From assembly GCF_002305855.1 (NCBI RefSeq), contig NZ_CP022163.1:4960292-5024291 (forward strand): 64,000 nucleotides of DNA. The letters are read 5' to 3'. Position 1 is the first letter of the stretch; every line of letters starts with the position of its first letter. Positions 1 to 9,516 of this stretch are shown one piece after another. Both the position numbers and the translations under genes were made by a program. Under the pieces are notes generated by a model, which saw only the letters and a program-made list of their open reading frames with translations, did not search any database and had not been told where the DNA came from. This stretch comes from Melittangium boletus DSM 14713 (lineage in GTDB: Bacteria; Myxococcota; Myxococcia; Myxococcales; Myxococcaceae).

Positions 1-2638
1 GCACCTCGAAGAGTCCGCCGAGGTAGCGGCGCACGATGTCGCGGTTCTGCGGGTTGTCCTCCACGTAGAGGATGCGGGGCAGGCGGCTGGTGCGCTGCGC
101 GTTCTGTTGGATCAGCAGGCCCTTGGCCTGGCCGATGACTTCCTCGAGCGCGTGGCCGCCCTTCTGCACGAAGCCGGCGAAGCCATCGCGCAGGACGGCC
201 TCCTCCTCGGCGGAGAGGGATTTGCCGGTGAGCACCACCACGGGCGTCTGGATCTTGTCGGCCCGCATGCGGCGGATGACCTCGAAGCCATCCAGGTTGG
301 GCATCATCAGGTCCAGCACCACGAGCGTGGGCGGGGACACGCGGGCCTTGAGCAGGGCGTCCTCGCCGTTGTGGGCCTCGTGGGTGGAGAAGCCCGCGCG
401 GCGCAGCGAGCGGCTGACGAGCTCGCGCGTGGAGGCATCATCGTCCACCACCAGCACCTCGCCCGCGCCCGCGGCGGTGCCGATGCTGCGGCGCACCACG
501 TCCACCAGGTGGTTGGGCTCCACGGGCTTGATCAGGTACTCGCACGCGCCGAGCGAGAAGCCCCGCGCGCGCTGCTCCTCCACGGAGATGATGATGACGG
601 GGATGCGCGCGAGGTCCGGCTCGCTCTTGAGCGTGGACAGCACGCTCCAGCCGTCCATGCGGGGCAGGTGGATGTCCAGGACGATGGCCTGGGGGCGCAG
701 CTCCCGCGCCTTGCGCAGGGCATCCAGCCCGTCCGAGGCCGTCACCACGATGAAGCCCGAGGGCTCCAACTGCCCGGCGATGAGCTGCTGCACGAGCACG
801 TCGTCATCCACCACGAGCACGGTGCCGCCGCGCGCGAGGGGGGCGAGCGCGGCGCCCACGTCCTCGGGGGCCACGGGCTTGTCCAGCTCGCGCGAGGCGC
901 CCAGGGTGTCGCCTTCCAGCACGCCCGCGAGCCGCACCGTGAACGTGGTGCCCCGGCCGAGGGTGCTCTGCACTTCCACGCCGCCGCCGAGCACCTTGCT
1001 CAGCTCGCGCACGATGGCGAGCCCCAGTCCCGTGCCGCCCACCTTGCGCGTGGTGGAGCCGTCCACCTGGCGGAACTTCTCGAAGATGAAGGGCAGCTGG
1101 TCCGGGGGGATGCCGATGCCCGTGTCCTCGACGATGAAGACGGCCTCGTTGCCCTCGGCCCGCGCGGTGAGCGACACCTCGCCGGACTCGGTGAACTTGG
1201 CCGCGTTGCTCAAGAGGTTGAGCAGGATCTGCCGCAGCTTGAGCGCGTCCGTGCGCACGTGGGCCACGCGCTCGTCGATGTCCGCGCGCAGCTCCACGTC
1301 CTTGCCCTTGAGGTATTCCTTCACCGTGGCGGTGCAGTCCTCGGCCAGCTCCGCCATGTCCACCCGCTCCACCACGACTTCCAGGCGGCCCGCTTCGATC
1401 TTGGACAGGTCGAGGATGTCGTTGATGAGCGCGAGCAGCGTCTGCGCGTTCTTCTTCACCACGTTGAGGTCGCGCCGGCCGTGGGCGGTGAGCCGGCTGC
1501 CCTCCTCGCGCATGAGCAGATCGCAGTAGCCGATGATGCCGTTGAGGGGCGTGCGGATTTCATGGCTGAAGTTGGCCAGGAACTCGCTGCGCAGCCGGAA
1601 GGCGGCCTCGGCCTCGCGCGCGCGCTCCTCCTCGTTGCGCTTGGCGCTGGCGAGCTCCGTGGCCAGCCGGTCCAGGTCCTCGTTCTGCTGACGGATGAGC
1701 TCCATCTGCAGCGCGCGCTGCTGGTAGCTGGCGAGCGTGCGCGCGGACACGGCGCGGCTCTTCTTGAGCTCCTCCAGGTTGTCCGCGAGGCGCTGGTTGG
1801 CCGCCTCCAGCTCCGCCTTGGAGCGGCGCAGGGTCTCCTCGGCGGCCTTGCGCTCGGTGATGTCCTCGGTGATGCCGAGCACGTAGCGCGCCCGTCCGCT
1901 GTCATCCAGCAGCGGCAGCTTGCGCGTGGCGTAGACGCGGTCCACGCCGCCCGTGCGCGCCAGCTCCTCGAAGGTCTTGAGCTTGCCCGTCTCCAGGATC
2001 TCCGTGTCGATGGCGACGAAGGAGTCCGCTTGTTCCTGGGGGAAGTAGTCGTGGTCCAGCTTGCCGAGCAGCCATTCCTTCGTCACGCCGAAGGCATCGG
2101 CGAAGGTCTTGTTGGCCACGCACAGGCGGCGCTCCTCGGCGTCCTTCACGAAGAGCACGAAGGGCAGGCTGTCGACGATGCGCTCCAGGAGCCATCTGGA
2201 GTGGGCCTGCTGCCGCTCCGCCAGCTGATGCTGGTGCCGCTCGGTGGCGCGCTTGAGTTCGCGCCGCACCACCGCCCCCAGCAGCGCCAGGCGATCCATG
2301 TCCAGGAAGCTGCCCGCCTCGGCCTCCATGGCCGCGGCCATCTCCGTTTCATCCCACTGCGCCGCCACGACGACGAAGGGCTCCAGGGGATGGTGCGCGC
2401 GCCACGGGGGCGCCACCTCGCGGAAGCCCAGGCCGGGCACTCCCGGGGCGCACACGGCCAGCTCCCAGGGCCGGCCGAGCGCCGCCTGGAACTCCTCGGG
2501 GGTGGACACCCGCTCGGCGTGGACCCGCACGCCCGCGCGCTTCAAGACGTCCAAGACGCGCTCGCCCTCGGGCTCGCCCGCCACCAGGAGCAACCGGGGG
2601 GTCTCCTGGTCCGACACCGCACTCGCCGGAGTGCTCAT
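1..2638 (-). CDS. Hybrid sensor histidine kinase with at least three receiver domains (3' end outside window)
   Basis: The reading frame starts at ATG 2638 and stays open to base 1, so the C-terminus is missing. Domain order: a degenerate receiver-like N-terminus (about residues 15-130), a PAS domain (about 150-265), a helical linker, HisKA with the phospho-accepting His at residue 359 in FSHEIRTPLNG, and HATPase_c with GGTGLGLAI. Two complete receivers follow, with acidic pockets at D611-D613 and near D732. A third receiver begins around D861 (YVEDN) and runs off the window. There is no obvious transmembrane helix, so it is probably a cytoplasmic sensor and phosphorelay hub. It starts 3 nt after the stop of the FIST gene, which implies translational coupling. 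Family assignment is secure; the signal is unknown. Confidence 0.93.
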   Translation of the reverse strand, partial: MSTPASAVSDQETPRLLLVAGEPEGERVLDVLKRAGVRVHAERVSTPEEFQAALGRPWELAVCAPGVPGLGFREVAPPWRAHHPLEPFVVVAAQWDETEMAAAMEAEAGSFLDMDRLALLGAVVRRELKRATERHQHQLAERQQAHSRWLLERIVDSLPFVLFVKDAEERRLCVANKTFADAFGVTKEWLLGKLDHDYFPQEQADSFVAIDTEILETGKLKTFEELARTGGVDRVYATRKLPLLDDSGRARYVLGITEDITERKAAEETLRRSKAELEAANQRLADNLEELKKSRAVSARTLASYQQRALQMELIRQQNEDLDRLATELASAKRNEEERAREAEAAFRLRSEFLANFSHEIRTPLNGIIGYCDLLMREEGSRLTAHGRRDLNVVKKNAQTLLALINDILDLSKIEAGRLEVVVERVDMAELAEDCTATVKEYLKGKDVELRADIDERVAHVRTDALKLRQILLNLLSNAAKFTESGEVSLTARAEGNEAVFIVEDTGIGIPPDQLPFIFEKFRQVDGSTTRKVGGTGLGLAIVRELSKVLGGGVEVQSTLGRGTTFTVRLAGVLEGDTLGASRELDKPVAPEDVGAALAPLARGGTVLVVDDDVLVQQLIAGQLEPSGFIVVTASDGLDALRKARELRPQAIVLDIHLPRMDGWSVLSTLKSEPDLARIPVIIISVEEQRARGFSLGACEYLIKPVEPNHLVDVVRRSIGTAAGAGEVLVVDDDASTRELVSRSLRRAGFSTHEAHNGEDALLKARVSPPTLVVLDLMMPNLDGFEVIRRMRADKIQTPVVVLTGKSLSAEEEAVLRDGFAGFVQKGGHALEEVIGQAKGLLIQQNAQRTSRLPRILYVEDNPQNRDIVRRYLGGLFEV

Positions 2639-2641
2639 CCG

Positions 2642-3805
2642 TCACTTTTCCCCGAACGCTAGAACCGTCAGCGTCGTGTTGATGTGGAACCCCGAGTAGA
2701 CCTCGAAGTGCACATTCATTCCAACCGCTGTGGGCGCGTGGCGCAAGGTGTCGGCGAGGGAGGGGACCGTCCCGGTGGCGTGCGCGTACCACATGCGCCC
2801 ACTGCAATGAAACAACAGGGCGGCCTGGGGATTGGGGACGCGGCGGGGCAATTCCTCCTGGAAGAAGGCGCGGGTCATGCCCGCCAGGTCGCCGGCCTTC
2901 ATCAACTCCAGCTCGCTGCCCTCCTCGATGAGGTTGGCGAAGAGGATGGAGCCGTCGGGCAGGACCTTCCAGGGGGCGCGGATGAAGTACTCGCGGCCCA
3001 CCTTGAGGGCGGTGGGGTGGGCGGCGAAGCCCCGGGGCTTGCCGAATTCCAGGTCGTCCACCGCCACACCGAGCATGTCGGCATAGCGCTGGGCCGCTGG
3101 CTTGCCATCGATTTCCAGGGCCCGCGTGGCGCTGTCATCCACGCGGGTGATGGTGAGGCGCTCCCCCAGGGGCTGGTACCAGTGCGAGCGCAGCGCGCCC
3201 CAGGGCGCGTTCGTCTTGAAGAGGGCGACGAGCACGCTGTCGGTGGTCACTTCCCCGTCCACATGCAGCTGGGCGGACTGCCGCTCGGGGTCCTGCTGCG
3301 CGTCCGCGGCCCCGCCGCCCACGAGCATCAGCGCCTGGTTCTTCTCGAGGATGCCGAGCAGCAGCTCCTCCTTCTTGTAGCGGAAGCCATCGTCGATGAC
3401 CAAGCCCACGTACTGACGGGCATCCAGGTCCGACTGGCGCACGCCCAGCTCCTGGGCGGCGCGCTTCATGGCGGTGGCCCCCGCGCTCACGGCATCCGCG
3501 GACAGGCCGGTGCCCAGGCCCAGGCCCACCTCGAAGTCCCCGAAGAGCGCGCCCAGCACGACGCTGCCCGCGTGGATGCCGCGGTTGTCGAGCTCACCCG
3601 CCGTGGTGGCGCCCACCAGGCGCGTGCTCTTGGGCAACCGCTCGCGCAGGGCCCGGTTGAGCGCGAGCTGATCCCGATCCCGGGAGGCGAACAAGGTCAC
3701 CAGCCTGGGCTCCTCGTTCCCCTCCAGCTGCCGGAGCAGATCCTCGGCCGCGGCGACCGGTTCCAGCTGCGTGGTGCGCGCCGTCTGCATCTTCACTCGA
3801 GCCAA
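2642..3805 (-). CDS. FIST domain signal-sensing protein
   Basis: A 387-residue protein with a FIST_N domain (about 35-225, with GATTAGEL and a Gly-rich middle) and a FIST_C domain (about 235-365). FIST proteins are predicted small-molecule sensors that work with signal-transduction enzymes. Here the stop codon lies 3 nt before the start of the hybrid histidine kinase, the classic FIST-kinase pairing, so this is probably the input module for that kinase. There is no signal peptide or membrane segment, so cytoplasmic action is expected. A second in-frame ATG five codons downstream could be the true start. The ligand cannot be inferred from sequence. Confidence 0.88.
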   Translation of the reverse strand: MARVKMQTARTTQLEPVAAAEDLLRQLEGNEEPRLVTLFASRDRDQLALNRALRERLPKSTRLVGATTAGELDNRGIHAGSVVLGALFGDFEVGLGLGTGLSADAVSAGATAMKRAAQELGVRQSDLDARQYVGLVIDDGFRYKKEELLLGILEKNQALMLVGGGAADAQQDPERQSAQLHVDGEVTTDSVLVALFKTNAPWGALRSHWYQPLGERLTITRVDDSATRALEIDGKPAAQRYADMLGVAVDDLEFGKPRGFAAHPTALKVGREYFIRAPWKVLPDGSILFANLIEEGSELELMKAGDLAGMTRAFFQEELPRRVPNPQAALLFHCSGRMWYAHATGTVPSLADTLRHAPTAVGMNVHFEVYSGFHINTTLTVLAFGEK

Positions 3806-3839
3806 GGCGGGGGACCTCCTGGAGTCGTGTTCCGAGGGC

Positions 3840-5654
3840 TCAGAGCCTACTGCCCGGGTGCGTTTTGTGACAGCTGCCCGTGCACTGCTGGAAGGACTCG
3901 CGGCCGCCGCCCACGTACATGCTTTCGATGGGGCCGAACTGTTTCACGTGCGAGTCCGGGTAGCTCTTGTGGCACGAGAGGCACGCGGCCTTGCTCGTGC
4001 GCTGGATGCTCTCGGCCGTCAGGTGGCAGCTGTTGCACTGCTGCTTGGGCGCGTCGAAGCGGTCCGAGCGCCCGTGGATGAAGTGGGTGCGCACGAAGAT
4101 GGGGCCCTCCAGCTCGAAGCCGAGGGGCGCGTGGCACCCGGCGCACGCGGCGCGGTTGTCGCTGGCGTGCAGCAGCCTGGCGAGCTCTCCGCCCTCGCTG
4201 TGGCAGCTGGTGCAGGGGCCCGTGGTGAGCGTGGCCTGGGTGGGCTTGGGCGTGTCCACCTGGAGGGTGATGGTGCGGCTGTAGGGGATGTCCTCGCCCA
4301 GGTAGACGCGGCGGCCCTTCACCGTCACCAGGTAGCTGCCGGGCGTGGCGTTGGCGGGCAGCGTGTACGTCCACGTGTCGCTGACGGGCGCGGCCCAGCC
4401 GGCGTGCGTGGGATCGAAGGCGCCGCCGAACAGATCGTTCGCGGGCGGGAAGGTCTGGAATTGCGAATACACGCCGTCGCGATCCAGCGTGGCCACCGTC
4501 TGGACGTCCTGGGGGCCGAGGAACTCCTCCAGCTCCACGATGCTGCGCACCGGTTGGATCTTCTGCGCGGGCCCGATGAGCTGCGTCATCATCATGCGCT
4601 CGCGGTGCTTGCGGCGGTAGTACGTGGTCGTCGCGTCGAAGAAGGCCCGGTAGTACTGGATGCCCGGCTCGTTGGTGCCGAAGATGACCTCGTTGTACGT
4701 GGGCAGGCTGCCCACCGGATGCAGCCGCTTGCCGTTGCCGTCCTTGAGCGTGAGTTGGAAGGTGATCTGGCTGCCAGCGGCATACGTGCCGTTGAAGCGC
4801 GGCGGGGTCAGCGCCTTGATGTCCACGGAGACGCCATAGCCATAGGTGGGCTTGTCCACCTGCACCACGGGAATGGTGTAGGGCAGGCCGGGGCGCGCGG
4901 ACCAGTAGAGCTTGAGCTGGGTGGTGTCGCGCGAGAGCGTGAAGGGCGTGGCGCCCGTGCGCGCGTTGCGCAGCTCGACGAGCGCCTCCTCGGTGAAGTT
5001 GCGCGCGCCGGTGCAGTCGGTGAGCGTGCGGCAGTCATGCGTGGTCTGGATGGCGCGCAGGCGGCGGATGAAGAAGTCGTCGCTGGGGCGGCGCTGATCA
5101 TTCCGGCCGATGTTCAGCACGATGGGCTGGCCGGTGAGGCGGTTGCGCGCGTCCATGGGCCACACCGTGATGATGCTGGTGTCGTCCATCCACTTCGCTT
5201 CCCGGTAGAAGCGGCGGCGGGTGAAGGTGCCATCGCCGTTGGCGAGCGGCACGGGCTCTTGATCCACCTGCTTGATGCCCTGCCAGTTGAGCGCCGCGAA
5301 GTCTCCCTGCCGGCGCAGTCCGCTCACGCCCTCGTCCTGGGTGACCCCGGTCACCGCGGCGCGCAGATCGATCTGGTTGATGAAGAAGGGCTGCCCCGTC
5401 TTCACCTTGAGGAGCACGCCCTCGCCGTTCTCCACCTCGAGCGCCAGCGCCACGGCGTTGGCCGAACCGCCGCGCTCGCTTTCCGAGCCCTCCAAGACCT
5501 GGGGCTCGGGCTGCGTCTGTGCCTGGGGCACCACGGGGGCGGCCACGGCCTGGGCGCCGTACCCACCGGCCCAAGACACCAGCGCCGCGACACAGGCCGC
5601 CCGCCATCGGACAAACCCCCGCGATCGCACGCAGAGTGCTCCCTCACCGCGCAT
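3840..5654 (-). CDS. Exported multiheme c-type cytochrome
   Basis: A 604-residue protein. I place the start at 5654 because AGAGG lies a good distance upstream and a Sec signal peptide follows directly (hydrophobic stretch around residues 18-35). A longer in-frame start at 5798 would bury that signal. About 440 residues resemble the immunoglobulin-like or beta-rich part of OmcA/MtrC-type surface cytochromes. The last 125 residues carry heme sites: CxxCH at about 481, 504, 540 and 558, plus an unusual CTGSCH (CX3CH) at 591. Extra His residues between the motifs could be distal heme ligands. It probably transfers electrons in the periplasm or outer envelope. OmcA/MtrC membership is inferred from layout only. 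Confidence 0.8.
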   Translation of the reverse strand: MRGEGALCVRSRGFVRWRAACVAALVSWAGGYGAQAVAAPVVPQAQTQPEPQVLEGSESERGGSANAVALALEVENGEGVLLKVKTGQPFFINQIDLRAAVTGVTQDEGVSGLRRQGDFAALNWQGIKQVDQEPVPLANGDGTFTRRRFYREAKWMDDTSIITVWPMDARNRLTGQPIVLNIGRNDQRRPSDDFFIRRLRAIQTTHDCRTLTDCTGARNFTEEALVELRNARTGATPFTLSRDTTQLKLYWSARPGLPYTIPVVQVDKPTYGYGVSVDIKALTPPRFNGTYAAGSQITFQLTLKDGNGKRLHPVGSLPTYNEVIFGTNEPGIQYYRAFFDATTTYYRRKHRERMMMTQLIGPAQKIQPVRSIVELEEFLGPQDVQTVATLDRDGVYSQFQTFPPANDLFGGAFDPTHAGWAAPVSDTWTYTLPANATPGSYLVTVKGRRVYLGEDIPYSRTITLQVDTPKPTQATLTTGPCTSCHSEGGELARLLHASDNRAACAGCHAPLGFELEGPIFVRTHFIHGRSDRFDAPKQQCNSCHLTAESIQRTSKAACLSCHKSYPDSHVKQFGPIESMYVGGGRESFQQCTGSCHKTHPGSRL

Positions 5655-5847
5655 GGCGGACCTCTTTCCGTTGGGGCCCGGCGGGGCATGGCCCGTCCAG
5701 ACCCGGGTTGTCGCGCCAACCGTCGCCCCTACCACCCAGGTTGGCGTCGCATGGGAGTCGACACTTCCCCAGAACTTGGGGGAGCACCGTTTTCTCATGC
5801 AGAACGGATTAGAGGGGAACTCTTCTCGGATTTCAACTTTCGTGGGA

Positions 5848-5880
5848 ATTATCCGTGCCGCCTATAAGAACACTTTTCAA
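5848..5880 (-). promoter_or_regulatory. Possible promoter upstream of the multiheme cytochrome gene
   Basis: This AT-rich patch stands out from its GC-rich surroundings. On the minus strand it contains GATAAT (5853-5848), a near-consensus -10, and TTGAAA (5880-5875). The spacer between them is 21 nt, too long for a standard sigma-70 pair, so only the -10-like element is persuasive. It would give a leader of nearly 190 nt before the start at 5654. Confidence 0.22.
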
Positions 5881-5924
5881 CAGAAGTGAACTCGGCGGGG
5901 GATGACGCGCCGCGGTGTTCCCAT

Positions 5925-6179
5925 TTACCGCTGGAGGGAGGCGCGGTTCTGCCGCTCCAGCTCCTGGAAGAGTTGTTCAGTGGTGAGCTGGGACATGTCC
6001 AGGGGCATGAGGGCCGGGGCGGTCTTCGCGGGAGATCTGGAGCGCGAGACCCAACCCAGGGCGTACCCGAGGGTCAGCAACAGGCCGCTTGTCACCCCCC
6101 AAGGGGCCGCTCCCCACGCGAGGAGCCCGAGCAGGACCATCACCGTGCCGAGCAGGGTCTTCGACTGAGATGACGCCAT
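5925..6179 (-). CDS. Small membrane protein, hypothetical
   Basis: An 84-residue protein starting MASSQSKT. The start at 6179 is preferred over an in-frame ATG at 6263 because GGAG lies about 8 nt upstream and two hydrophobic segments follow almost at once (roughly residues 8-23 and 26-42). A basic stretch and an amphipathic C-terminal helix (about 60-84, LTTEQLFQELERQNRASL) come next. The topology suggests a two-pass inner-membrane protein with a short cytoplasmic tail. I do not recognise the family. It is divergent from rapA. Confidence 0.65.
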   Translation of the reverse strand: MASSQSKTLLGTVMVLLGLLAWGAAPWGVTSGLLLTLGYALGWVSRSRSPAKTAPALMPLDMSQLTTEQLFQELERQNRASLQR

Positions 6180-6404
6180 GGAGGGTGTCTCCTCGTGGTG
6201 CTCCCCGCCCTCGGAGCCGAGGAGTGCTTCACCATGCCTGTGGGCAGGCGACCAGGAAATCACCCTCGTGGGGCGGGTTGCTGTCCGATCGAGGACAGCG
6301 GCCTCCGTTCGGGGTTGGGTTCAGTGCCCGGCAAGGAGTGGCCTCGTGGGCCAACAGCGGTTATGAGCCAACCCCTTTTCAGACGAGAGGGTCTGTTTCC
6401 CACA

Positions 6405-9400
6405 ATGTCTTTCGTTCCAGGCAACAAGGTCCGCTACCTCCCCCAGCCCGAGTGGGGCGTGGGGCATCTGCTCGAGCTGCAGGACGAGGGCGCCAAGGCG
6501 CTCGTCCTCTTCCCCGCCCGCGAGGGCGAACCGGTGCTGGTGTCCACGAAGGGCGGCGCCCTTGCCCCGTACGCCCTGTCCAAGGGAGAGCCCGTGCGGA
6601 CGGCCCGGGGCCGGCGTGCCACCGTGCTGGGCGAGGAAGAGGGCGGACGGGGCCTGCGCCGCTATGTCATCCGCTACGCCGACACGGGCGAGGAGGACGA
6701 GCTGCCCGAGTCCGAGGTGCACGCGCTCGCCCCGCGCTCGGACGTGCTCTCCACGCTGCGCGAGGGCCGGGTGGGCGAGGCGCGCGCCTTCACGCTGCGC
6801 AAGCAGGCGCTGGTGCTCGACGACGAGCGGCGCTGTGACGCGCTGGGCGCGCTGCTGGCCAGCCGGGTGATGGTGAAGCCCCACCAGGTGGGCGTGGTCC
6901 AGCGCGTGCTCAGCGCGCGCCGGCCCCGGTTCGTGCTCGCCGACGAGGTGGGCCTGGGCAAGACGATCGAAGCGGGCATGGTGTTCAGCGCCCTGCGGCT
7001 GTCGGGACTCGCGCGGCGCGTGCTGGTGGTGGCCCCCAGCCACCTCACCGTGCAGTGGCTCGTGGAGCTGTTCCACAAGTTCAACCAGCTCTTCACGCTG
7101 ATGGACTCGGATCGCTACGCGCAGTCGCTCAAGGAGCAGCCCCAGGTGTCTCCGTGGGCGCGCTTCCCCCTGGTGGTGACGAGCCTGGAGATGCTCGCGC
7201 GCACCGAGGAGCACCGGCGCGCCGTGGCGGACGAGGACGCCTTCTGGGACCTGGTCATCATCGACGAGGCCCACCACCTCAAGGGCGAGAAGGCCTTCGC
7301 GGCCGCCGAGGGGCTCGCGGGCAACAGCTGGGGCCTGCTCCTGCTCACCGCCACGCCCATGCAGCTCGACCCCGCCGAGTACCACGGTCTGCTCACGCTC
7401 ATCGACGCGGCCACCGCGCCCACGGTGGAGGGCTTCGAGCGGCGGCTCGCGCGCCAGGAGGAGCTGAGCACCGCGGTGCGCGGCCTGCTCGAGGGCAAGG
7501 ACGCGGGCGGCGCGGTGAAGGCCCTGGCCGCGCGCTTCCCGGATGACCCCGTGCTCGCGAAGCTCGAGGACCGCGACGCGCTCCTGCAACACCTGGCGGA
7601 GACGTACAGCCTGTCGGACCGGCTCGTGCGCAACCGGCGCGCCGTGGTGGGCGGCTTCTCCACGCGCCGCCTGCACCGTCACCCGGTGACGTTGTCCCCG
7701 GAGGAGATCCAGACGCGGGATGCCGCGCTCGCCGCGCTCGCGTCCTCGTCCCTGCGCGGCGCGCCCCTGGGCAACCTCTTGCGCCGCCTGGAGTCCAGTC
7801 CCGCCGCTTTTGGCGAGGCCCTGCGCGGCAACAAGGCGCTCGCGAGCGTGGCCGGGACGCTCAAGCTGCCCACGCGCGACGCGAAGTTCAGCGCCTTCCT
7901 GGGCGTGCTGCGCGGCATCTGGAGCGCCGAGCGGGAGGCCAAGGTGCTCGTCTTCACCGAGAGCCGGGACACCCTGGAGGCCCTGCGCACGGAGCTGGGC
8001 CGCGAGGGCACCGAGGCGCTCGCCTACCATGGAGACCTCCCCCTGGTGGAGCGGGACCGGCAGGTGGCGCGCTTCCGCGATCCGGAAGGCCCCAAGGTGC
8101 TGCTGTGCACCGAGGTTGGCGGCGAGGGCCGCAACTTCCAGTTCGCCCACCATCTGGTGCACTACGACCTGCCCTGGAGCCCGGCCACGGTGGAGCAGCG
8201 CATCGGCCGCCTGGACCGCATCGGGCAGAACCACCCGGTGGAAATCCATGTCTTCGACCCCGCGGGCACGCTGGCCGCGGACGTGTTGATGCTGCTCGCG
8301 GACGCGGTGGGCGTCTTCGGCGAGACGGTGGGTGGCCTGGACGCGGTGCTCGAGGAGGTGGAGGACCGGCTCACCGAGCTGGCGCTCCTGCCGCGCGAGT
8401 CGCGCATGGCGTATGCCTCGGAGCTCAAGGCGAAGGTGGAGGCCGCGCGGGCTCAGGTGAAGCGCGCGTATGACCCGTTGCTGGACATCCGCTCGTTCGA
8501 CCGGGAGGCCGTGGCGCGGTTGGTGAAGCGGGCCCAGGAGCGCATGGGCGTGGAGGACGAGGAGGAGGACGAAGCGCCCTCGCTCGAGGAAGGGCTGTGG
8601 AGCGTGGCGCGCGACCTGGACGAGCGCCTGGAGGAGGCGGTGACGGAACTGGCGCGCCGGGTGGGCATCGGCGTGGACACGGACGAGCAGGTGGACGCCT
8701 TCCAGTGCGCCTTCCAGTTCGGCCATGCGCTCAAGGTGGAGGGTCTGCCGGGCATCGACATCAACGAGGACCGCACGGTGCTCGGGACCTTCTGGCGCGA
8801 CACGGCGGTGGAGGCCGAGGAGCTGGAGTACTTCGCCACGGGCCATTCCATCGTGGAGGCGCTGTTCGGCTTCCTGCGGGACGGGCCGTATGGGCGCAGC
8901 GCGGCGCGCTTCATCGAGCGGCGGGGACCGCTCAAGGCGCGGGGCGTGGAACTGCTCTACCACGTGCAGTTGCCCGAGCCCGAGGACACCTCACCGGGCG
9001 CGCGGGTGCCGAGCCGTCAGCTCGCGCGCTTCCTGGAGCGCACCCTGGTGCACGTGGCGGTGGTGGAAGGCCCCTCGGGTCCGACGGTGGACACCAAGGT
9101 GCTCCCCGCGCTGGAGACCGAGGGCAAGTCGCTCAAGGGCGACGAGGTGGCGCGCGCCTTCCCGGGCTTCGCGGCCTTCGTGGACGCGGGCGTGCCGGTG
9201 GCGCACAAGGCCGCCGAGGCGGAGATGGCGAAGTTGCAGGCGCGCGCGCGCAAGGCCGTGGAGGCCGAGCGGGATGGGGCGCTCGCGCGCATGAAGCTGT
9301 CGCTCACGCACCAGGGCCTGGAGGCCAAGGCCGTGGAGGCGCAACTCGACGCCGAGCACGCGCACTATGAGCGGCTGCTCACCGCGCTCAAGGGCGCCAA

Positions 9401-9443
9401 GGTGGTGCTCGACTCCGCCTGCGGTTTCGTCATCAACCGCTGA
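6405..9443 (+). CDS. rapA: RapA-like SNF2-family RNA polymerase recycling ATPase
   Basis: About 1012 residues, close to the usual RapA length. RapA is an RNA polymerase-associated Swi2/Snf2 ATPase that helps recycle stalled polymerase. Visible features: a short Tudor-like N-terminus, Walker A in DEVGLGKT (residues 180-187), DEAHH box at 287-291, a TATPMQ motif III, and in lobe 2 GGEGRNFQ and QRIGRLDRIGQ. A long C-terminal region follows, as in RapA and unlike chromatin remodellers. The start is uncertain: ATG 6405 (MSFVPGNKVRY, the natural start of the conserved part) has a GAGAGG rather far upstream, while in-frame ATG 6363 has no ribosome site. A strong hairpin follows the stop. Confidence 0.85.
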   Translation: MSFVPGNKVRYLPQPEWGVGHLLELQDEGAKALVLFPAREGEPVLVSTKGGALAPYALSKGEPVRTARGRRATVLGEEEGGRGLRRYVIRYADTGEEDELPESEVHALAPRSDVLSTLREGRVGEARAFTLRKQALVLDDERRCDALGALLASRVMVKPHQVGVVQRVLSARRPRFVLADEVGLGKTIEAGMVFSALRLSGLARRVLVVAPSHLTVQWLVELFHKFNQLFTLMDSDRYAQSLKEQPQVSPWARFPLVVTSLEMLARTEEHRRAVADEDAFWDLVIIDEAHHLKGEKAFAAAEGLAGNSWGLLLLTATPMQLDPAEYHGLLTLIDAATAPTVEGFERRLARQEELSTAVRGLLEGKDAGGAVKALAARFPDDPVLAKLEDRDALLQHLAETYSLSDRLVRNRRAVVGGFSTRRLHRHPVTLSPEEIQTRDAALAALASSSLRGAPLGNLLRRLESSPAAFGEALRGNKALASVAGTLKLPTRDAKFSAFLGVLRGIWSAEREAKVLVFTESRDTLEALRTELGREGTEALAYHGDLPLVERDRQVARFRDPEGPKVLLCTEVGGEGRNFQFAHHLVHYDLPWSPATVEQRIGRLDRIGQNHPVEIHVFDPAGTLAADVLMLLADAVGVFGETVGGLDAVLEEVEDRLTELALLPRESRMAYASELKAKVEAARAQVKRAYDPLLDIRSFDREAVARLVKRAQERMGVEDEEEDEAPSLEEGLWSVARDLDERLEEAVTELARRVGIGVDTDEQVDAFQCAFQFGHALKVEGLPGIDINEDRTVLGTFWRDTAVEAEELEYFATGHSIVEALFGFLRDGPYGRSAARFIERRGPLKARGVELLYHVQLPEPEDTSPGARVPSRQLARFLERTLVHVAVVEGPSGPTVDTKVLPALETEGKSLKGDEVARAFPGFAAFVDAGVPVAHKAAEAEMAKLQARARKAVEAERDGALARMKLSLTHQGLEAKAVEAQLDAEHAHYERLLTALKGAKVVLDSACGFVINR

Positions 9444-9468
9444 TCAGAGCCAGAGCTGGAGTCCGGGA

Positions 9469-9496
9469 CGCTCCCGCGCGAGGTGGCGCGGGAGCG
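9469..9496 (+). terminator. Strong hairpin downstream of rapA
   Basis: A perfect 11-bp inverted repeat (CGCTCCCGCGC at 9469-9479 and GCGCGGGAGCG at 9486-9496) around a 6-nt loop begins 26 nt after the rapA stop. It lacks a clear U-tract, so it may be a weak intrinsic terminator or an mRNA 3'-end stabiliser. Confidence 0.55.
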
Positions 9497-9516
9497 CGGG
9501 ATTCCCGTGCGCTGGG

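Noticed and set aside
107..2662. An 851-codon plus-strand frame at the left edge
   Set aside because: Antisense to the hybrid kinase, whose HisKA, HATPase and receiver motifs are all in frame on the minus strand.
6321..8963. An 880-codon minus-strand frame opposite rapA
   Set aside because: Composition is His/Gln/Arg/Leu-rich shadow sequence, and RapA motifs are intact on the plus strand.
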